Under the pieces are notes generated by a model, which was given only the letters and a program-made list of their open reading frames with translations, was not told the origin of the DNA and searched no databases. 64,000 nt of DNA from Cocos nucifera (Eukaryota > Streptophyta > Magnoliopsida > Arecales > Arecaceae): positions 62,001-126,000 of the forward strand of contig QRFJ01003060.1 in assembly GCA_006176705.1 (NCBI GenBank), read 5' to 3'. Positions 11,926-21,830 of this stretch are shown here, piece by piece. Positions within the stretch are counted from its first letter, which is position 1. Each line of letters opens with the position of its first letter. Made by a program: the position numbers and the translations under genes.

Positions 11926-13717
11926 ATGATATCATTAGAGGTTGAAAGAAAAGGATTGAGTAAAGTTCTGGCATTTAGAAGTAACGGGGGATCGATGATG
12001 TTTCGGTAAACGCACCTGTAAACCAGAGGCCGTTTCACATTCCTTCTCATCTAGGCGGTATTCATGCATGACCCAATCAGTTCGGGAGCCATGAGGTGCT
12101 CGGCCTCGGTAATAAACAAGAGTCTTCTTCGTGCCCACGCTGCACTCCACCTCAGAGCTTTTTCTTTTCCTGTTGCCTTAACCAGCTTTGAGTTGCAGTT
12201 TGTCCTGAACCATTTGTACTTCGATCTCGGGGGAAGAAGAAAAATACCACTTACCATATGGTATAAAAGGAATTCTCTTTGTTAAAACATTGCAATGCAT
12301 GATTACTTAATATTTAAATATCCACCAAGATGGAGTGCAAAGAAATGAGTGATTCATTTCTTACCAAATCATTTAAAATAAATATCATAGTAAAATTAAA
12401 CCTTTCTAGGAACCATTGCTGCTTTACCCGAATAATATTACATATAATACGATCTCTAGCCGCTAAAGACCTAGACCCGGAGCTATTTCTTTAACAGACA
12501 TAAATATATATCAAATTATACTTTATTTAATGGATTATCTATGGACAAATTCTGAGATATTGGAGACGTTTCCGGTATTTGGCCGTTTCCGAGATTGCAG
12601 GTTACTTATCGGTGCTAAGAAATCTAAGTAACGTGGAGGTTTCATCAAAAGTTGAAAAAGGCAAGCAAGAAAACCAATTGGAGGCTGTGAAGTTAAAAAA
12701 TGGAGATTAAGGGAGATCTAACCTCTGGCAAAAACGTGACAAAACTCTGAGAACAACCTTTAGCTTAAGCGTAAAGACTAAAATTTTGAAAGAAAAGTGG
12801 CACCGCTCTTAGCATGTTAAGTGAATTCCATTTGAAGGAAATTCTCACCATTGCTTTGGGGAAACGCGCTATCTTTATCTTCCAAAAGAGTCTCTAATAT
12901 TTAATTTTCCACCGATTGCATGAATGGAAACACGATGTTTTCAGGGCATTGTTAGAAACAATTTTCATAAACATCTCAAGACACGAAGCCAGCATGCGAT
13001 GCCCTCAAACGAAGGACATGAACATTCTTGCACAGATAGTTTGACTTCTAGGCGAAGCTTTCTTGAGACCAATATCATGTCCTATTCCATGATAGTCATG
13101 GAAGCAAGGAATTCTCCCAATAGGAAGATAGAGGAATCAAGTGGGACGGATGAAGTGTTAGAGAAGGCAAACCTTAGAAATTCTTTCCGTAGGAAGTGGA
13201 TGAGAACAGTGGCTTAATAAAATTGCAGCATTGAAACAGATGCATGAAGTGCAAGAGAAGCCAGGCGTTCTAGTTATATTATTATCCATGATCTAATAAT
13301 TTATTGACAGGTTGCTTTTCTTCAGCAATCCATTTCGAGCAATGCAGTATTACTACTCTTAGTGGATGCCATTGAGGAAGATATTTTTGTGTTATTATTA
13401 CTGTACTAATATTCTTCATCAAAAATATTTTTATGTAGCCATTCAAAAAAAAAAAAAGTGTTAATATTGTTAGCTTACTGTTCTCATAACTTATTCTTTA
13501 CTACAACAAGCAAATTGAAATATGGTGAAATGAGGATGACAATATAAGAGAAATTAATACCTGGTAAATCCCATGGCTCGCATTTGTAGAGATCAACCTC
13601 GGGGATGATTTCCAGCTCAATCTTACGCCCGTTAATCTTCCTTTTGAGATAGTATGCAACGAGCTCTTCGTCTGTTGGATGAAACCTGAATCCAGGAGGC
13701 AGAGTAACCGGTGCCAT
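9412..13717 (-). CDS. NAC-domain transcription factor gene, six exons, possibly membrane-tethered; frame breaks in exons 2-3
   Basis: The one host gene in the window. Six exons with GT-AG introns can be traced on the minus strand: 13717-13561, about 12276-12016, 11774-11437, 10851-10387, 10294-10216, 10145-9412. The N-terminus carries NAC subdomains A-B (LPPGFRFHPTDEELVAYYL, VDLYKCEPWDLP). Exon 2 holds C-D (KATGKE, GTKKTLVYYRGRAPHG, DWVMHEYRLDEKECE) and exon 3 subdomain E (CRIFKK). NAC proteins bind DNA as dimers and regulate development or stress responses. The C-terminal exons have ARLQHTLSLPPLEAEDFPQ, then VKHGLFISNSGVAETFFHH, and a hydrophobic tail (WSFLTAAFAFYASKLIH) that could be a membrane anchor as in NTL-type NACs. 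Exons 2 and 3 need changes of frame, so this is either a pseudogene or a sequence with uncorrected errors. From memory it resembles the NAC045/NAC086/NAC028 group; this is unverified. Confidence 0.82.
10216..10294 (-). CDS. NAC exon 5
   Basis: Short exon between AG at 10296-10295 and GT at 10215-10214. It reads INVEQQRSTPVDSTPGHQVE then ETAEAE plus one base, which completes a Gly codon with exon 6. Introns 4 (92 bases) and 5 (70 bases) are short and have standard borders. Confidence 0.8.
10387..10851 (-). CDS. NAC exon 4 (regulatory region)
   Basis: Acceptor AG at 10853-10852, then VDVASDCARLQHTLSLPP, continuing open for 155 codons to GAG|GTATGA at 10386. Acidic and serine-rich (EFSCLLEFEVD, EICDLEEEFKNE), as is usual for NAC activation regions. 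Phase 0 at both ends. No frame problems. Confidence 0.85.
10911..10933. repeat. (GA)n microsatellite in NAC intron 3
   Basis: A short run of GA dinucleotides close to the acceptor of exon 4. Confidence 0.9.
11437..11774 (-). CDS. NAC exon 3 (subdomain E and start of regulatory region), frame broken
   Basis: The acceptor AG at 11776-11775 gives GLCACRIFKKRAPRMIEE, in frame with the end of exon 2, where the family has DAYALCR.FKK. This frame runs through SVMDVNDSTVDLYSDGRG to a stop. NASASIDSKWMQSHEETF lies in a second frame, and the last residues before the donor at 11436, SFPYVPAK, in a third. Only that third frame joins exon 4 (VDVASDCARLQH). At least two one- or two-base indels are implied. 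Confidence 0.75.
11837..11923. repeat. (TA)n microsatellite in NAC intron 2
   Basis: 87 bases of almost pure TA with one AA interruption, in the 241-base intron between exons 2 and 3, the two exons with frame breaks. A hard tract for sequencing and probably length-polymorphic. Confidence 0.95.
12016..12276 (-). CDS. NAC exon 2 (subdomains C-D), frame broken
   Basis: It begins after an acceptor AG near 12277 and ends CAG|GTGCG (donor 12015). Three partial readings are needed: KWYF at the start, then SKYKWFRTN with LVKATGKEKAL, then VGTKKTLVYYRGRAPHG through LDEKECETASGLQ. The family segment KAGYWKATGKDRK is damaged: about four to six bases around Tyr-Trp appear lost and a stop (TAA) appears in frame. 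The last part, in frame with exon 3, is well preserved. Confidence 0.8.
12277..13560 (-). other. NAC intron 1
   Basis: About 1.28 kb between GT at 13560-13559 and AG near 12278. AT-rich. A 97-codon open stretch on + (12924-13217) has no recognisable domain and is likely chance. No transposable element was recognised in it. Confidence 0.75.
13561..13717 (-). CDS. NAC exon 1 (subdomains A-B)
   Basis: ATG at 13717 starts MAPVTLPPGFRFHPTDEE. 52 codons plus one base lead to a donor G|GTATTAAT at 13560. The reading is open further upstream, but the NAC family start is this Met, and the upstream residues do not resemble a NAC N-terminus. Fully intact. Confidence 0.92.
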
Positions 13718-13768
13718 TTCGTACCAACCTTCTAACTCTCCAAATTCACAACAATATCTAGCCGCGAA

Positions 13769-13840
13769 AGAGCCTGAAGTAAGAACCGGATATGAACAAT
13801 TATCCACTCTCACCTGATATACAGAGCCTGAAGTAAGAAC
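13769..13840 (-). repeat. Duplicated 18-base splice-acceptor-like segment in NAC leader
   Basis: AGAGCCTGAAGTAAGAAC occurs at 13769-13786 and again at 13823-13840. On the gene strand each reads GTTCTTACTTCAG|GCTCT, a good 3' splice site. Between them lies CAG|GTGAGAG, a good 5' splice site. This suggests a leader intron with duplicated acceptors. Confidence 0.6.
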
Positions 13841-13869
13841 AAAGGTAGAATTTACAAGCAAGGAAGGCC

Positions 13870-13873
<4 letters not shown>

Positions 13874-13921
<48 letters not shown>
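13874..13921. repeat. (GA)n / (CT)n microsatellite in the NAC 5' leader
   Basis: 48 bases of GA (CT on the gene strand), 160-200 bases upstream of the ATG. CT-rich leaders are common near plant transcription starts. It is between the TATA box and the start codon, so probably transcribed. Confidence 0.92.
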
Positions 13922-13924
<3 letters not shown>

Positions 13925-14047
13925 TGTAAGGAGTGGGAGGCAGGATGGATTTGGGAATAGGAGGGGCTAGGAGATTGTATAGGGGCTAAACGAAATGGAA
14001 GCGGTGAAGAAGAAGAGGAAGGGGAGATGGGCAACCCCTCTCTATGG

Positions 14048-14054
14048 TTTTATA
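14048..14054 (-). promoter_or_regulatory. TATA box of the NAC gene
   Basis: On the minus strand TATAAAA lies about 330 bases upstream of the ATG. This would place the start near 14020 and give a leader of about 300 bases (or less, if a leader intron is removed). Confidence 0.6.
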
Positions 14055-14219
14055 GAGCGTTCTGAGACTTCTTTTAGCATCTTGGTGTGGATTCCTCTCA
14101 TCGTTTGGAAGAAGCTCCTGGCTTTTGCTTTTATTTTCTCTTTTCTTTAACCTTTACATCAATGGCTACAATATCCCAAGCTTCCATTCTTGTCTTTTGC
14201 TATTAAAGCCTGATGTGGG

Positions 14220-14360
14220 CACGTGGCAGAATACTGTTCGAGGATGAGTGTTTGGTGGGTGGTGGTGGGATGGGGTGGGGTGCGCTTGAAAATGTTTGGT
14301 AATCACCCATTGTAAAGGAGATGGCCTGAGGTTGTACAATTTGGGTTGGGATTGACGTCA
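14220..14360. promoter_or_regulatory. ABRE/G-box-like and TGACGTCA sites upstream of NAC
   Basis: CACGTGGC at 14220-14227 is an ABRE/G-box-like bZIP site used in ABA and stress responses. TGACGTCA at 14353-14360 is a perfect palindromic bZIP (C-box/as-1 type) site. They lie 170 and 300 bases upstream of the TATA box. The match is by motif only. Confidence 0.5.
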
Positions 14361-14785
14361 TGTTCACTCACACTACCTTGGAGACAGATCGCCGATTAAT
14401 TAGTTTGATGCGTTAGCCGTTGTGCCAACGTTTCCGTGCGATGAGGTTTGGCATTGCGATCTATGTGATTGCGCTGTCTTTTATTATTGTTATTTTTTTT
14501 ATCATTTTTTTATTTCCAGAGGAGGAGGTTTACAATCCTAGACTGTCTGGAAAAAAAAAAAAAAAGCGATGGCAACCTATTCCATTAATTTAGATTATCG
14601 TGAGGGCAAGATAAATTCAAATTTTTAATAAATTTTTAATACAATGATCAAAAAAAAAATATCAGTAAAGTGAGATGAAATTTAATAATAAAGAATTAGG
14701 ATATCCTCTATGGTTCAAGTTACAAAAGTTCTTTTCTTGATCATGTAGCTTCCTCTCCTATGTGGAGAGGATTTAAACTCGGTAA
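14361..14785. other. Intergenic, nothing recognised
   Basis: AT-rich with poly-T and poly-A runs (about 14490-14510 and 14552-14566). No gene or repeat was recognised before the target duplication of TE-D at 14786-14790. Confidence 0.6.
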
Positions 14786-14790
14786 TTAAG

Positions 14791-15268
14791 TGACGCACTC
14801 CATTGGACAAGAGAAATTAAAGATGCACGAAATAAATGATAAATAAAATAAAAAAAAAACTTTCTTCTAAGAAATAAATATAATAACTCAAATAATCTGA
14901 TTACAAAATTGACCTAAAAGTCTTATTTATAGATAAAAAATAAAAATAGATCTAAATAAAGACTCAAAATACTAAGTCTAATCAAAATAGAAAAGCAACT
15001 AAAAGATTCAACTCATCAGGATTCTTGCATGCGCCCGTTGACTTGTCAAATAATTGAATCAGATCTCGAAATAAGTCATGGCGGTAAAGTACCAAACCTG
15101 TAGAGCTCGAAAAGAACTTTCCGAATCCGAATCATAATAAAGATTTTGAAATCGCATGACCAAGTTATGACCGTTCTAGCTCGATAATGTTAGAACTCTA
15201 TAAATCTGATGCAATTAGCTCGGTTTCTTGACTTTTCATATTTGATTATTCAAATCGAGAGGTCTTTA
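14791..15268 (-). repeat. TE-D 3' LTR, first part
   Basis: Aligns with 43507-44000 throughout, for example the shared TTATTTATAGA and AACTCT/CCCTATAAATCTGATG segments. It is broken at 15268 by TE-E; the last 24 bases are at 41725-41748. Confidence 0.88.
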
Positions 15269-18154
15269 TGTTGGAAAATATATCCTAAAGCTAATCATCT
15301 AAGTGGTAGATGATTAAAATTAGTATATAAATTATCTAATAATAATAATTTTTTGGCTGGTTCATCATAAAAGTTCTATCTTTCTTAAATGAACTCCTAA
15401 ATTATGATAAAGTTCTTAGAACCATAATCAATCGATAAAGGAGGATTTATCGGATAGTTCTTAAATTATTCACGATCAAATGATGAGTTATTAATAAGGA
15501 TGATAACTTATCGAGTGTAGGTCGCTGTACGTTATATGCATTGGTTGTCCTCGTAACCAAGTGGTGTGGAGACACTGGTATGACATGCAGGTAAAATGTA
15601 GGAGTATATTTACATTGAATGTAATCAATGTAGCACTCTACTATCAAGAATAGCTAATTAAGACTAATGGATATAAGTGTCCCTTTGATCTAAGATCACC
15701 ACGGTGACTTGCAAGCAACTCACTGTACTTTGATGCCGGACTGTCTGTATTTTTAATATAGATTCAAAAAGTTTATGAATACAGTCAAGTACTTATGAAG
15801 TCAATGTGCAAGTCAAGATGAGATTGATCACTCCTGATTAACTTCAGAAAGAGAATATCTCATTGTGTTTCAATTTAGCAAAATATAGTCCTAGGTAATC
15901 CTCGTGAGGAGTCACGAGATTTACAAAATTTTGAGACATAATAGAGATGACTTCTATGAGCATTGACAGCATACTTGAAGTCGTCTTAAGCATTATTAGT
16001 TATAGGGATGAATTATATGGTAACCATAGGCTAGGATTCTAAGAATGTTTCTTTGTATACATTTGACCTATACGGACGTCAGAAACCATTACTAGATGGT
16101 TACTTCGATTGGTATAAAAATTAATTTCTATGCTATCGACTTAGGTTCGAACCTATAGGATCACACACATTAGAGATTATAACCTAATCAGATGGTTAAT
16201 CGATGATTAAAAATCATTCTTAAGATCAAACATTCAATGCGATTGATGTTTGACCTAATGCAAGTATTATAGGAGGATCGATTAGTAATTGAATTGCTAA
16301 TTGACTTAATTTGATCGAACAATTGGGCTGAGATCAAATCTAATTGAATTAGATTCAATTAAAATTGGTTTGAACTTAATTAGATTAAGTTTAATTGATT
16401 TATTGGATAAGCTAATTGAAAGAAAAAAATAATTCCTAGTTGGACTAGGATTTGAGTATACCTAATTTCTAATTAAGTTAGGATTTAAATCAGATTTAAA
16501 TATGATTTAAACCTAACTTAATTGAATTTCTAGTTGGACTAGGATCATCCATAATTAGGCTTACACTAATTCTATTTTAATTAGATTAAAAATTAGTTTG
16601 ACCTAGTCAATACATGAGAATCTAGGTTAGACTAGGATTCCTTATTTCCTTCTTTGCAAAAATAATCTCCACACCTACTTATTTTTATTTTTAGATTTTT
16701 TTTATGATTTCCATGCCTAAGATTGATTTTCCACATCCCATATATGATTTAATTTGAATCAAATCTGATTTGATTCATTATGGAAAAAGGTTTGGATTTG
16801 TTTTCTTTTGAAAGAGTCCCTCTTGACCAAAATGCCTCTTCCCTTCTTGCGCCAAATTTTTCTCCAAGCCATATTTTCTTTTTGTTGCTCTTTCTTATTT
16901 GGTTTTGTGCCTAGAAGAGAGAGCTCTCACACCTGATTTTATGGGAGGGGGCATCCAAGAGTTGGATGCCCCATAGGACTTCTTAAAATCCTCCTTAAAA
17001 CTAGGTTTTGACCTAGTCAAAGGAGGAGATTGTGGGATATGCCTCCTTCTAAGTTTTTTTGGTGTCAAAAATTTTGGTATTTTTCATGAAAAAAAGAAGA
17101 GAAAGAGAGGTCTTGGCATGGGGGTTATGGGCGCCTACATCCTTGGAGGAAAAGTCTTTATTAAGACATGAAATGTTCATGTCTTGATGAAGACAAAGGT
17201 AAGAGAGAATGTCTTCTCTCATAGTTTTCTTTCATGGTTTGCTTTCTTATTTTTCTTTATGATTTTTATATGATAAAAATTTGAGAGAAAGAGAGGAAGA
17301 GGACATGGAGATCCATGCTCCAAGGTGTTGGAGCAGGATGATTATTTTTGGACATGATCTGATCATGTCCTAATAAGAGAAGAAGAAGAGAAGAAGGTCT
17401 TCTCTTAAGATTTTCTTGAGAACCCTTCTTCTCTATATTTTTGTATGATTTTTTCTATAAGAAAAATTAGAGGAAAAGAGATCTAGATGAATGAAAAATT
17501 TTAGAAAAAAAGGTCTCCTCTTATTCAGGTATGGAGATCCGTTTAGGACATCAACGATTGATGTCCTGAAAAGAGAAGATGTATCTTCTCTTAGAATCTT
17601 TCTTAACTATTTAATTTTTAATTTTTGAAGATCCAAAGGTTGGATTTTTTTCTTAATCCTCCTCTTATTCTTCATCTCTTAGAGTATCTAAGAGATCGAA
17701 ATAATAAATTTTAGATTAACCATCCGAAGGGATCCGCGAGAAGCTAGCACTTTAAGTGGATCTTCGTTCGACGAACCTCCGATTTTATTGCAGTCTCATG
17801 TGGATCACCTGTAGAGATCGAATGCATGTGCGGCTCCAAAGACAATAATAAAAATCAACTATAGAGTTCTCGACCTATGCAAAGATAAAAGATCTGATCT
17901 CTTCTCTCACCTAGATGCGATCTAGGATTTAGATCTAGAATTATTCTAGATCTAGGATATTGATTTGATCAATATCAAATCTTTTATTTTCAAATTTAAG
18001 AATGCATTATGATATGTTATAGATCTTAGTTGTAGGGTTTAGTAATTTGATTATATGTATTTATAGATTAAATAGTTTAATTTATAACTTTCACTGTGTT
18101 ACATTTCAAAAAAAATTTAAAATTCATGCATGAAACCCTGCATATTTTTTATTA
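15269..18154 (+). repeat. TE-E 5' LTR
   Basis: 2,886 bases from TGTTGGAAAA to the base before the primer-binding site. It matches 28555-30813 joined to 41112-41724. It holds a perfect hairpin at 16948-16972 and two near-adjacent inverted repeats at 17931-17953 and 17956-17976. No long open reading. Much longer than the usual few-hundred-base Copia LTR. Confidence 0.88.
16948..16972 (+). other. Perfect LTR hairpin (11-base stem, GAG loop)
   Basis: GGGGCATCCAA, loop GAG, TTGGATGCCCC. The same hairpin is at 30218-30242 in the other LTR of TE-E. Related hairpins occur in TE-G and TE-A. Confidence 0.85.
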
Positions 18155-18155
18155 A

Positions 18156-18167
18156 TGGTATCAGAGC
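18156..18167 (+). other. TE-E primer-binding site
   Basis: TGGTATCAGAGC, the standard plant Copia site complementary to initiator tRNA-Met, one base after the LTR end. Confidence 0.92.
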
Positions 18168-20487
18168 ATCTAAGTTCGTTTATAACATAATTATATTTAT
18201 ATTAAGTTAAATTTGATAAATAAAATTTTAAAGATCGCATATACTACTATAAAATTATCCTGCTATAAGGTTTATCCTTTATAGTAGAGAGATTATCCTA
18301 GTATGTGCTAATCTATTCTTGAATCATGAATAAATTAGATATGATTTAAGTAATTTTATGATTTATTTTTTAATTTTAAATCTAAAATTAAATAGATGTT
18401 AGATCTATTTTAGATTATTTAGATTAGATCTAAATAATATCGGATTGCACATACTGTTATAAGATTGTCCTATTGTAAGATTTATCCTTTACAGTAGAGA
18501 GGTTATCCTAGTATATACTGATCTGAATAATCTAAATTATAAATATATTAGATAAGATCTAAAATAATTTATAATTTTTTTTTATATTTTAAATCTAATT
18601 TTAAATAATTTATGATCTGATTCATATGATATATTTTATGTTTAGATCTAGATCCTCTTATTATATATGTTGATATGTAATTTTTATTTTGAATGTAAAA
18701 TATATATGATATATTTATTTTGTAAAATTTAAATTAAGAATTTACTTTATGTAAAATCCTAAATTTGAAACCATAGGACTTGATCGAAATATTAAAACAA
18801 ATCAGATCTGAAACCATATATTGAATATGATTCAATGTAAATTATTTGCCAATTTAAAAATATTTTAAATGATCAAATCAGAATTTAGTTATGAGGTTCC
18901 CTAAACCCAAACTCATAAGCTTTGAACTTAATTAAGAATTAAGTGTATTGTTTAGGATCTAGGTTTGTGATTTAAAGATCCTAAGATAATTTCATAAAAC
19001 ATTGGTTAAAGAATAATGGGTTAGTTTTGATCAGATCCTTAACTGAATTAGACCTAGGATTAGATTAAATATGGACTAAGTTAAGAAATTGATCAAACCT
19101 AATTAATAGTTAATTAGAATTAGATCATTTCTATAAATCACTTTAATAGTTGTAGTTGATCAAAGTCCATACATCTAATAAATAGATACTGATCATAGCT
19201 CAATGATCGAGCTCGAGTCTTTAGGCTGACCAAATCAAAACTGATAAATTAATTGATGTCTAAGGTAAGTCTGGCATCCAGGTCGATGGTTTTTAATTGG
19301 CAGCCGTCTTATCTGACCATTTCTAATGGTGTCTAAGGCAAGCCTTGGCAAACCCTCCCATCGATCTTATTTACCTGACCAATGTGGTTAATCAGGTCTT
19401 AATTAGGTTGCTCATTGACTTGTGTTAATCCATGTCACATAGAAAATCAATGAGACTAATTTTATTCAATGAGACTGATCTAGGTACTCATGGATCGATA
19501 TTGATCATAGATTTTGTTAAAGACTTGAGAAATCAGTAGGAGAACTTGACTTGGTGAAGTTAGTGAGAGTAAATTGCTCCATATCCTTTCTATCTTTAAA
19601 TCATAAATAATTTTAAATTCTCTAAAATTATTAGATCCTTAAAATAATAAAGTTATGAAGATAATTAAGTCATAGCCTCCCATTAAGTTGGATAATAATA
19701 GATCCATTAACTCAATAATCATTGGAGGCCCAAAGATCTGGTGCTTATTGACTAATAAAATTATCATTTATAATATGATAACTTGAAAGTGTCTCTCTAA
19801 TGGTGGTTAGGTTGGCCAACCAAAGTTGAATTTTATTATTTATTGGTTAGATGCACCAAGTATGGTCATATTAATGGTTGGACCTAACTAGATCCTTACA
19901 GTGGAGGCCAAAGCCTACTGATTAGGTTTCTGGGGTAAAATTAAATTACTAAAAGTTATTTAGAGATAATTAGTTAATGAACGTACTTGTAGATGCACAT
20001 TGATTGGCCGATCAAAGTTGGGCTTGTGTGTAATCTATGTGGATTCTAGTATCTACTAGAGAATTAAAATAATTTTCTAAATTGAAGGTAGAGGCTACCA
20101 ATTTGAATAAAATAGTGGAAGAATCTGAAGACTAAAGTCCAAGTCTCTAGATTTAAAATAATTTATATACTTAGATCATTGTTCTCTTTTCTCAAAATAA
20201 GGCTAAACCCTTATTGCTCTAATCACTGTTAGACAGTGATGACTTATGGGATCCAACTTTGATAATTAGTATCAAAAATTGGATTTGGTTCAGCAGTACG
20301 AATGGGTTCATATTGAGGCTTCTAAGCTCAGTCAAAATAATTAGTCCAAAATTAATCTAAATCAGGCATAGTGCTTCTACTATTACAAGCAAGATCATAG
20401 AAAGAATAATTATCTTGCTTTTCCTGATCATAATAAGTTGAACAAGAGAAAGGAGCAAGAGTTGCTTATCAACGATGTTGTATGATA
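18168..20487 (+). pseudogene. TE-E leader and eroded gag
   Basis: The first part is a non-coding, AT-rich leader with a repeated text (compare 18254-18300 and 18460-18510: CCTTTA.AGTAGAGAG.TTATCCTAGTAT). The last part reads a worn gag end: near 20372 a zinc knuckle appears as CFYYYKQDHRKNN, with the second and last Cys and the Gly of CX2CX4HX4C changed, followed by KLNKRKEQELL. No long open reading survives. The segment stops abruptly at 20488, where unrelated sequence begins. Confidence 0.6.
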
Positions 20488-21209
20488 ACATCTTAAAATA
20501 CCTTTTTGAATCATCTTTGGCAAAAAAAATAGATGCTATCTGGTGGTTTTTTATGGAGAATAAGTACTAGTGTCCTAATGATAAAATAAATGAGTTATTT
20601 TTGTCAAGGGACTCTAAGTAGGCGTTGGACATAAAAGCCTTTCTCAAGTCAAAGTGCATTCAATGCAAGAAATAATTTTCCATGTCCAAAGTCTGCCATC
20701 CCTAATATCCCTCACCCTCTCTATCCTCTCTCTTCTTCTCTTTTACAAGCTTAAAAAGTTAGGCACAAATTTGAGAAGAAGGTCCAACGTTTTTGGCATA
20801 ATATTCAGGATTTATGCGATTGTGTTCGTGTGACGGGTAGGCTGCCTTTAGAAATAGTTTTGAAGGTTCTTCGGATCAGATCCAAATCTAATTTTTAGAG
20901 AAAATGTTCATGAGGAGAAGTTGTTCAAATCCTGCCCGAGTGGATACTGGTAGAGGTCAAGTGCGTGCATCGCTCCTTTCAGAACCTCAGGAATCAATAG
21001 GATCATTATAGGGTAATTAGATTACCCAATCTGGTACTTTATATTAAATCTAATTTAATTTAATTTTTTTATTTTTAATATCAAATCACTATAATTAGAT
21101 CTAAGAACTCTTAGATCTAATTTAATTATTTAAGAATTTTTAAAAAAATCTTCCTCAGATCTGATTAGATCTACACGATCCTACGGTGGAAAATAATAAT
21201 TTTCCTTCA
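20488..21209 (+). repeat. Partial LTR of the TE-F family, + orientation, at a suspect join
   Basis: About 20750-21209 matches the reverse complement of 30814-31200 (start of the TE-F LTR), including GCCCGAGTGGATA and the terminal TTTTCCTTCA. No primer-binding site follows at 21210, as a + element would need. 20488-20750 is not recognised. See findings: likely chimeric contig end. Confidence 0.6.
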
Positions 21210-21805
21210 CCAACTTTATTACCTCTAATCATTTCTCGAAGTTGATATCTGATATCATCTCATCATAGGTTTTGGGATCATCACGATGAACTTCATTTTC
21301 TATGAGGAATATTTTTTCTACATCCTCTGAGATAGTATCTAAGTACCTTTCAAGAGGACGAGAAATTCTACATGATCTACGAGGTGGAGGAGGTCGTGTC
21401 TTGGTTGGCTTAATCTAATTCAATTCCATAGGTTCCTTAGCTCATGGCTCTTGGGAGACTTCTTCTCGAGCCTAATCTGCCTTCCCTTGCAACCATCTAG
21501 AATAAACTCTTTTAAAAGAAGATGGCATGTCAACTCATAATCATATTATGATCTTTTGGAAGATAGAAATAATATCCTAATGACTCTTTAGGATATTCAA
21601 TAAATCGAGCTCTAAAAGATCTAGACTCTAATTTATCTGCCTATTGTCTCTTGACATGGGTCGGACAACGTCAAATTCTAAGATGACTCAGACATAGTTT
21701 CTTACCATACCATATCTCATATGGTATGGTAGGAATGGTTTTAGAGAAAATCCTATTCAGTCAATATATAGTGGTCATCAGACTATGTCCTCAAAGAAAC
21801 TCAGG
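21210..21805 (-). pseudogene. Fragment of TE-F-family pol (integrase C-terminus region) on -
   Basis: Matches 34735-35312 over its length, for example GATATCTGATATC and TAATGACTCTTTAGGATAT. The minus strand encodes the worn integrase C-terminal block and the linker before the reverse transcriptase. It is in the opposite orientation to the LTR piece at its left and ends at the N gap. Confidence 0.7.
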
Positions 21806-21830
21806 NNNNNNNNNNNNNNNNNNNNNNNNN
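21806..21830. other. Assembly gap (25 N)
   Basis: Exactly 25 Ns, a placeholder length, not a measured gap. Confidence 0.98.

Noticed and set aside
12924..13217. 97-codon open frame on + in NAC intron 1
   Set aside because: No domain, lies within an intron on the other strand; probably chance.
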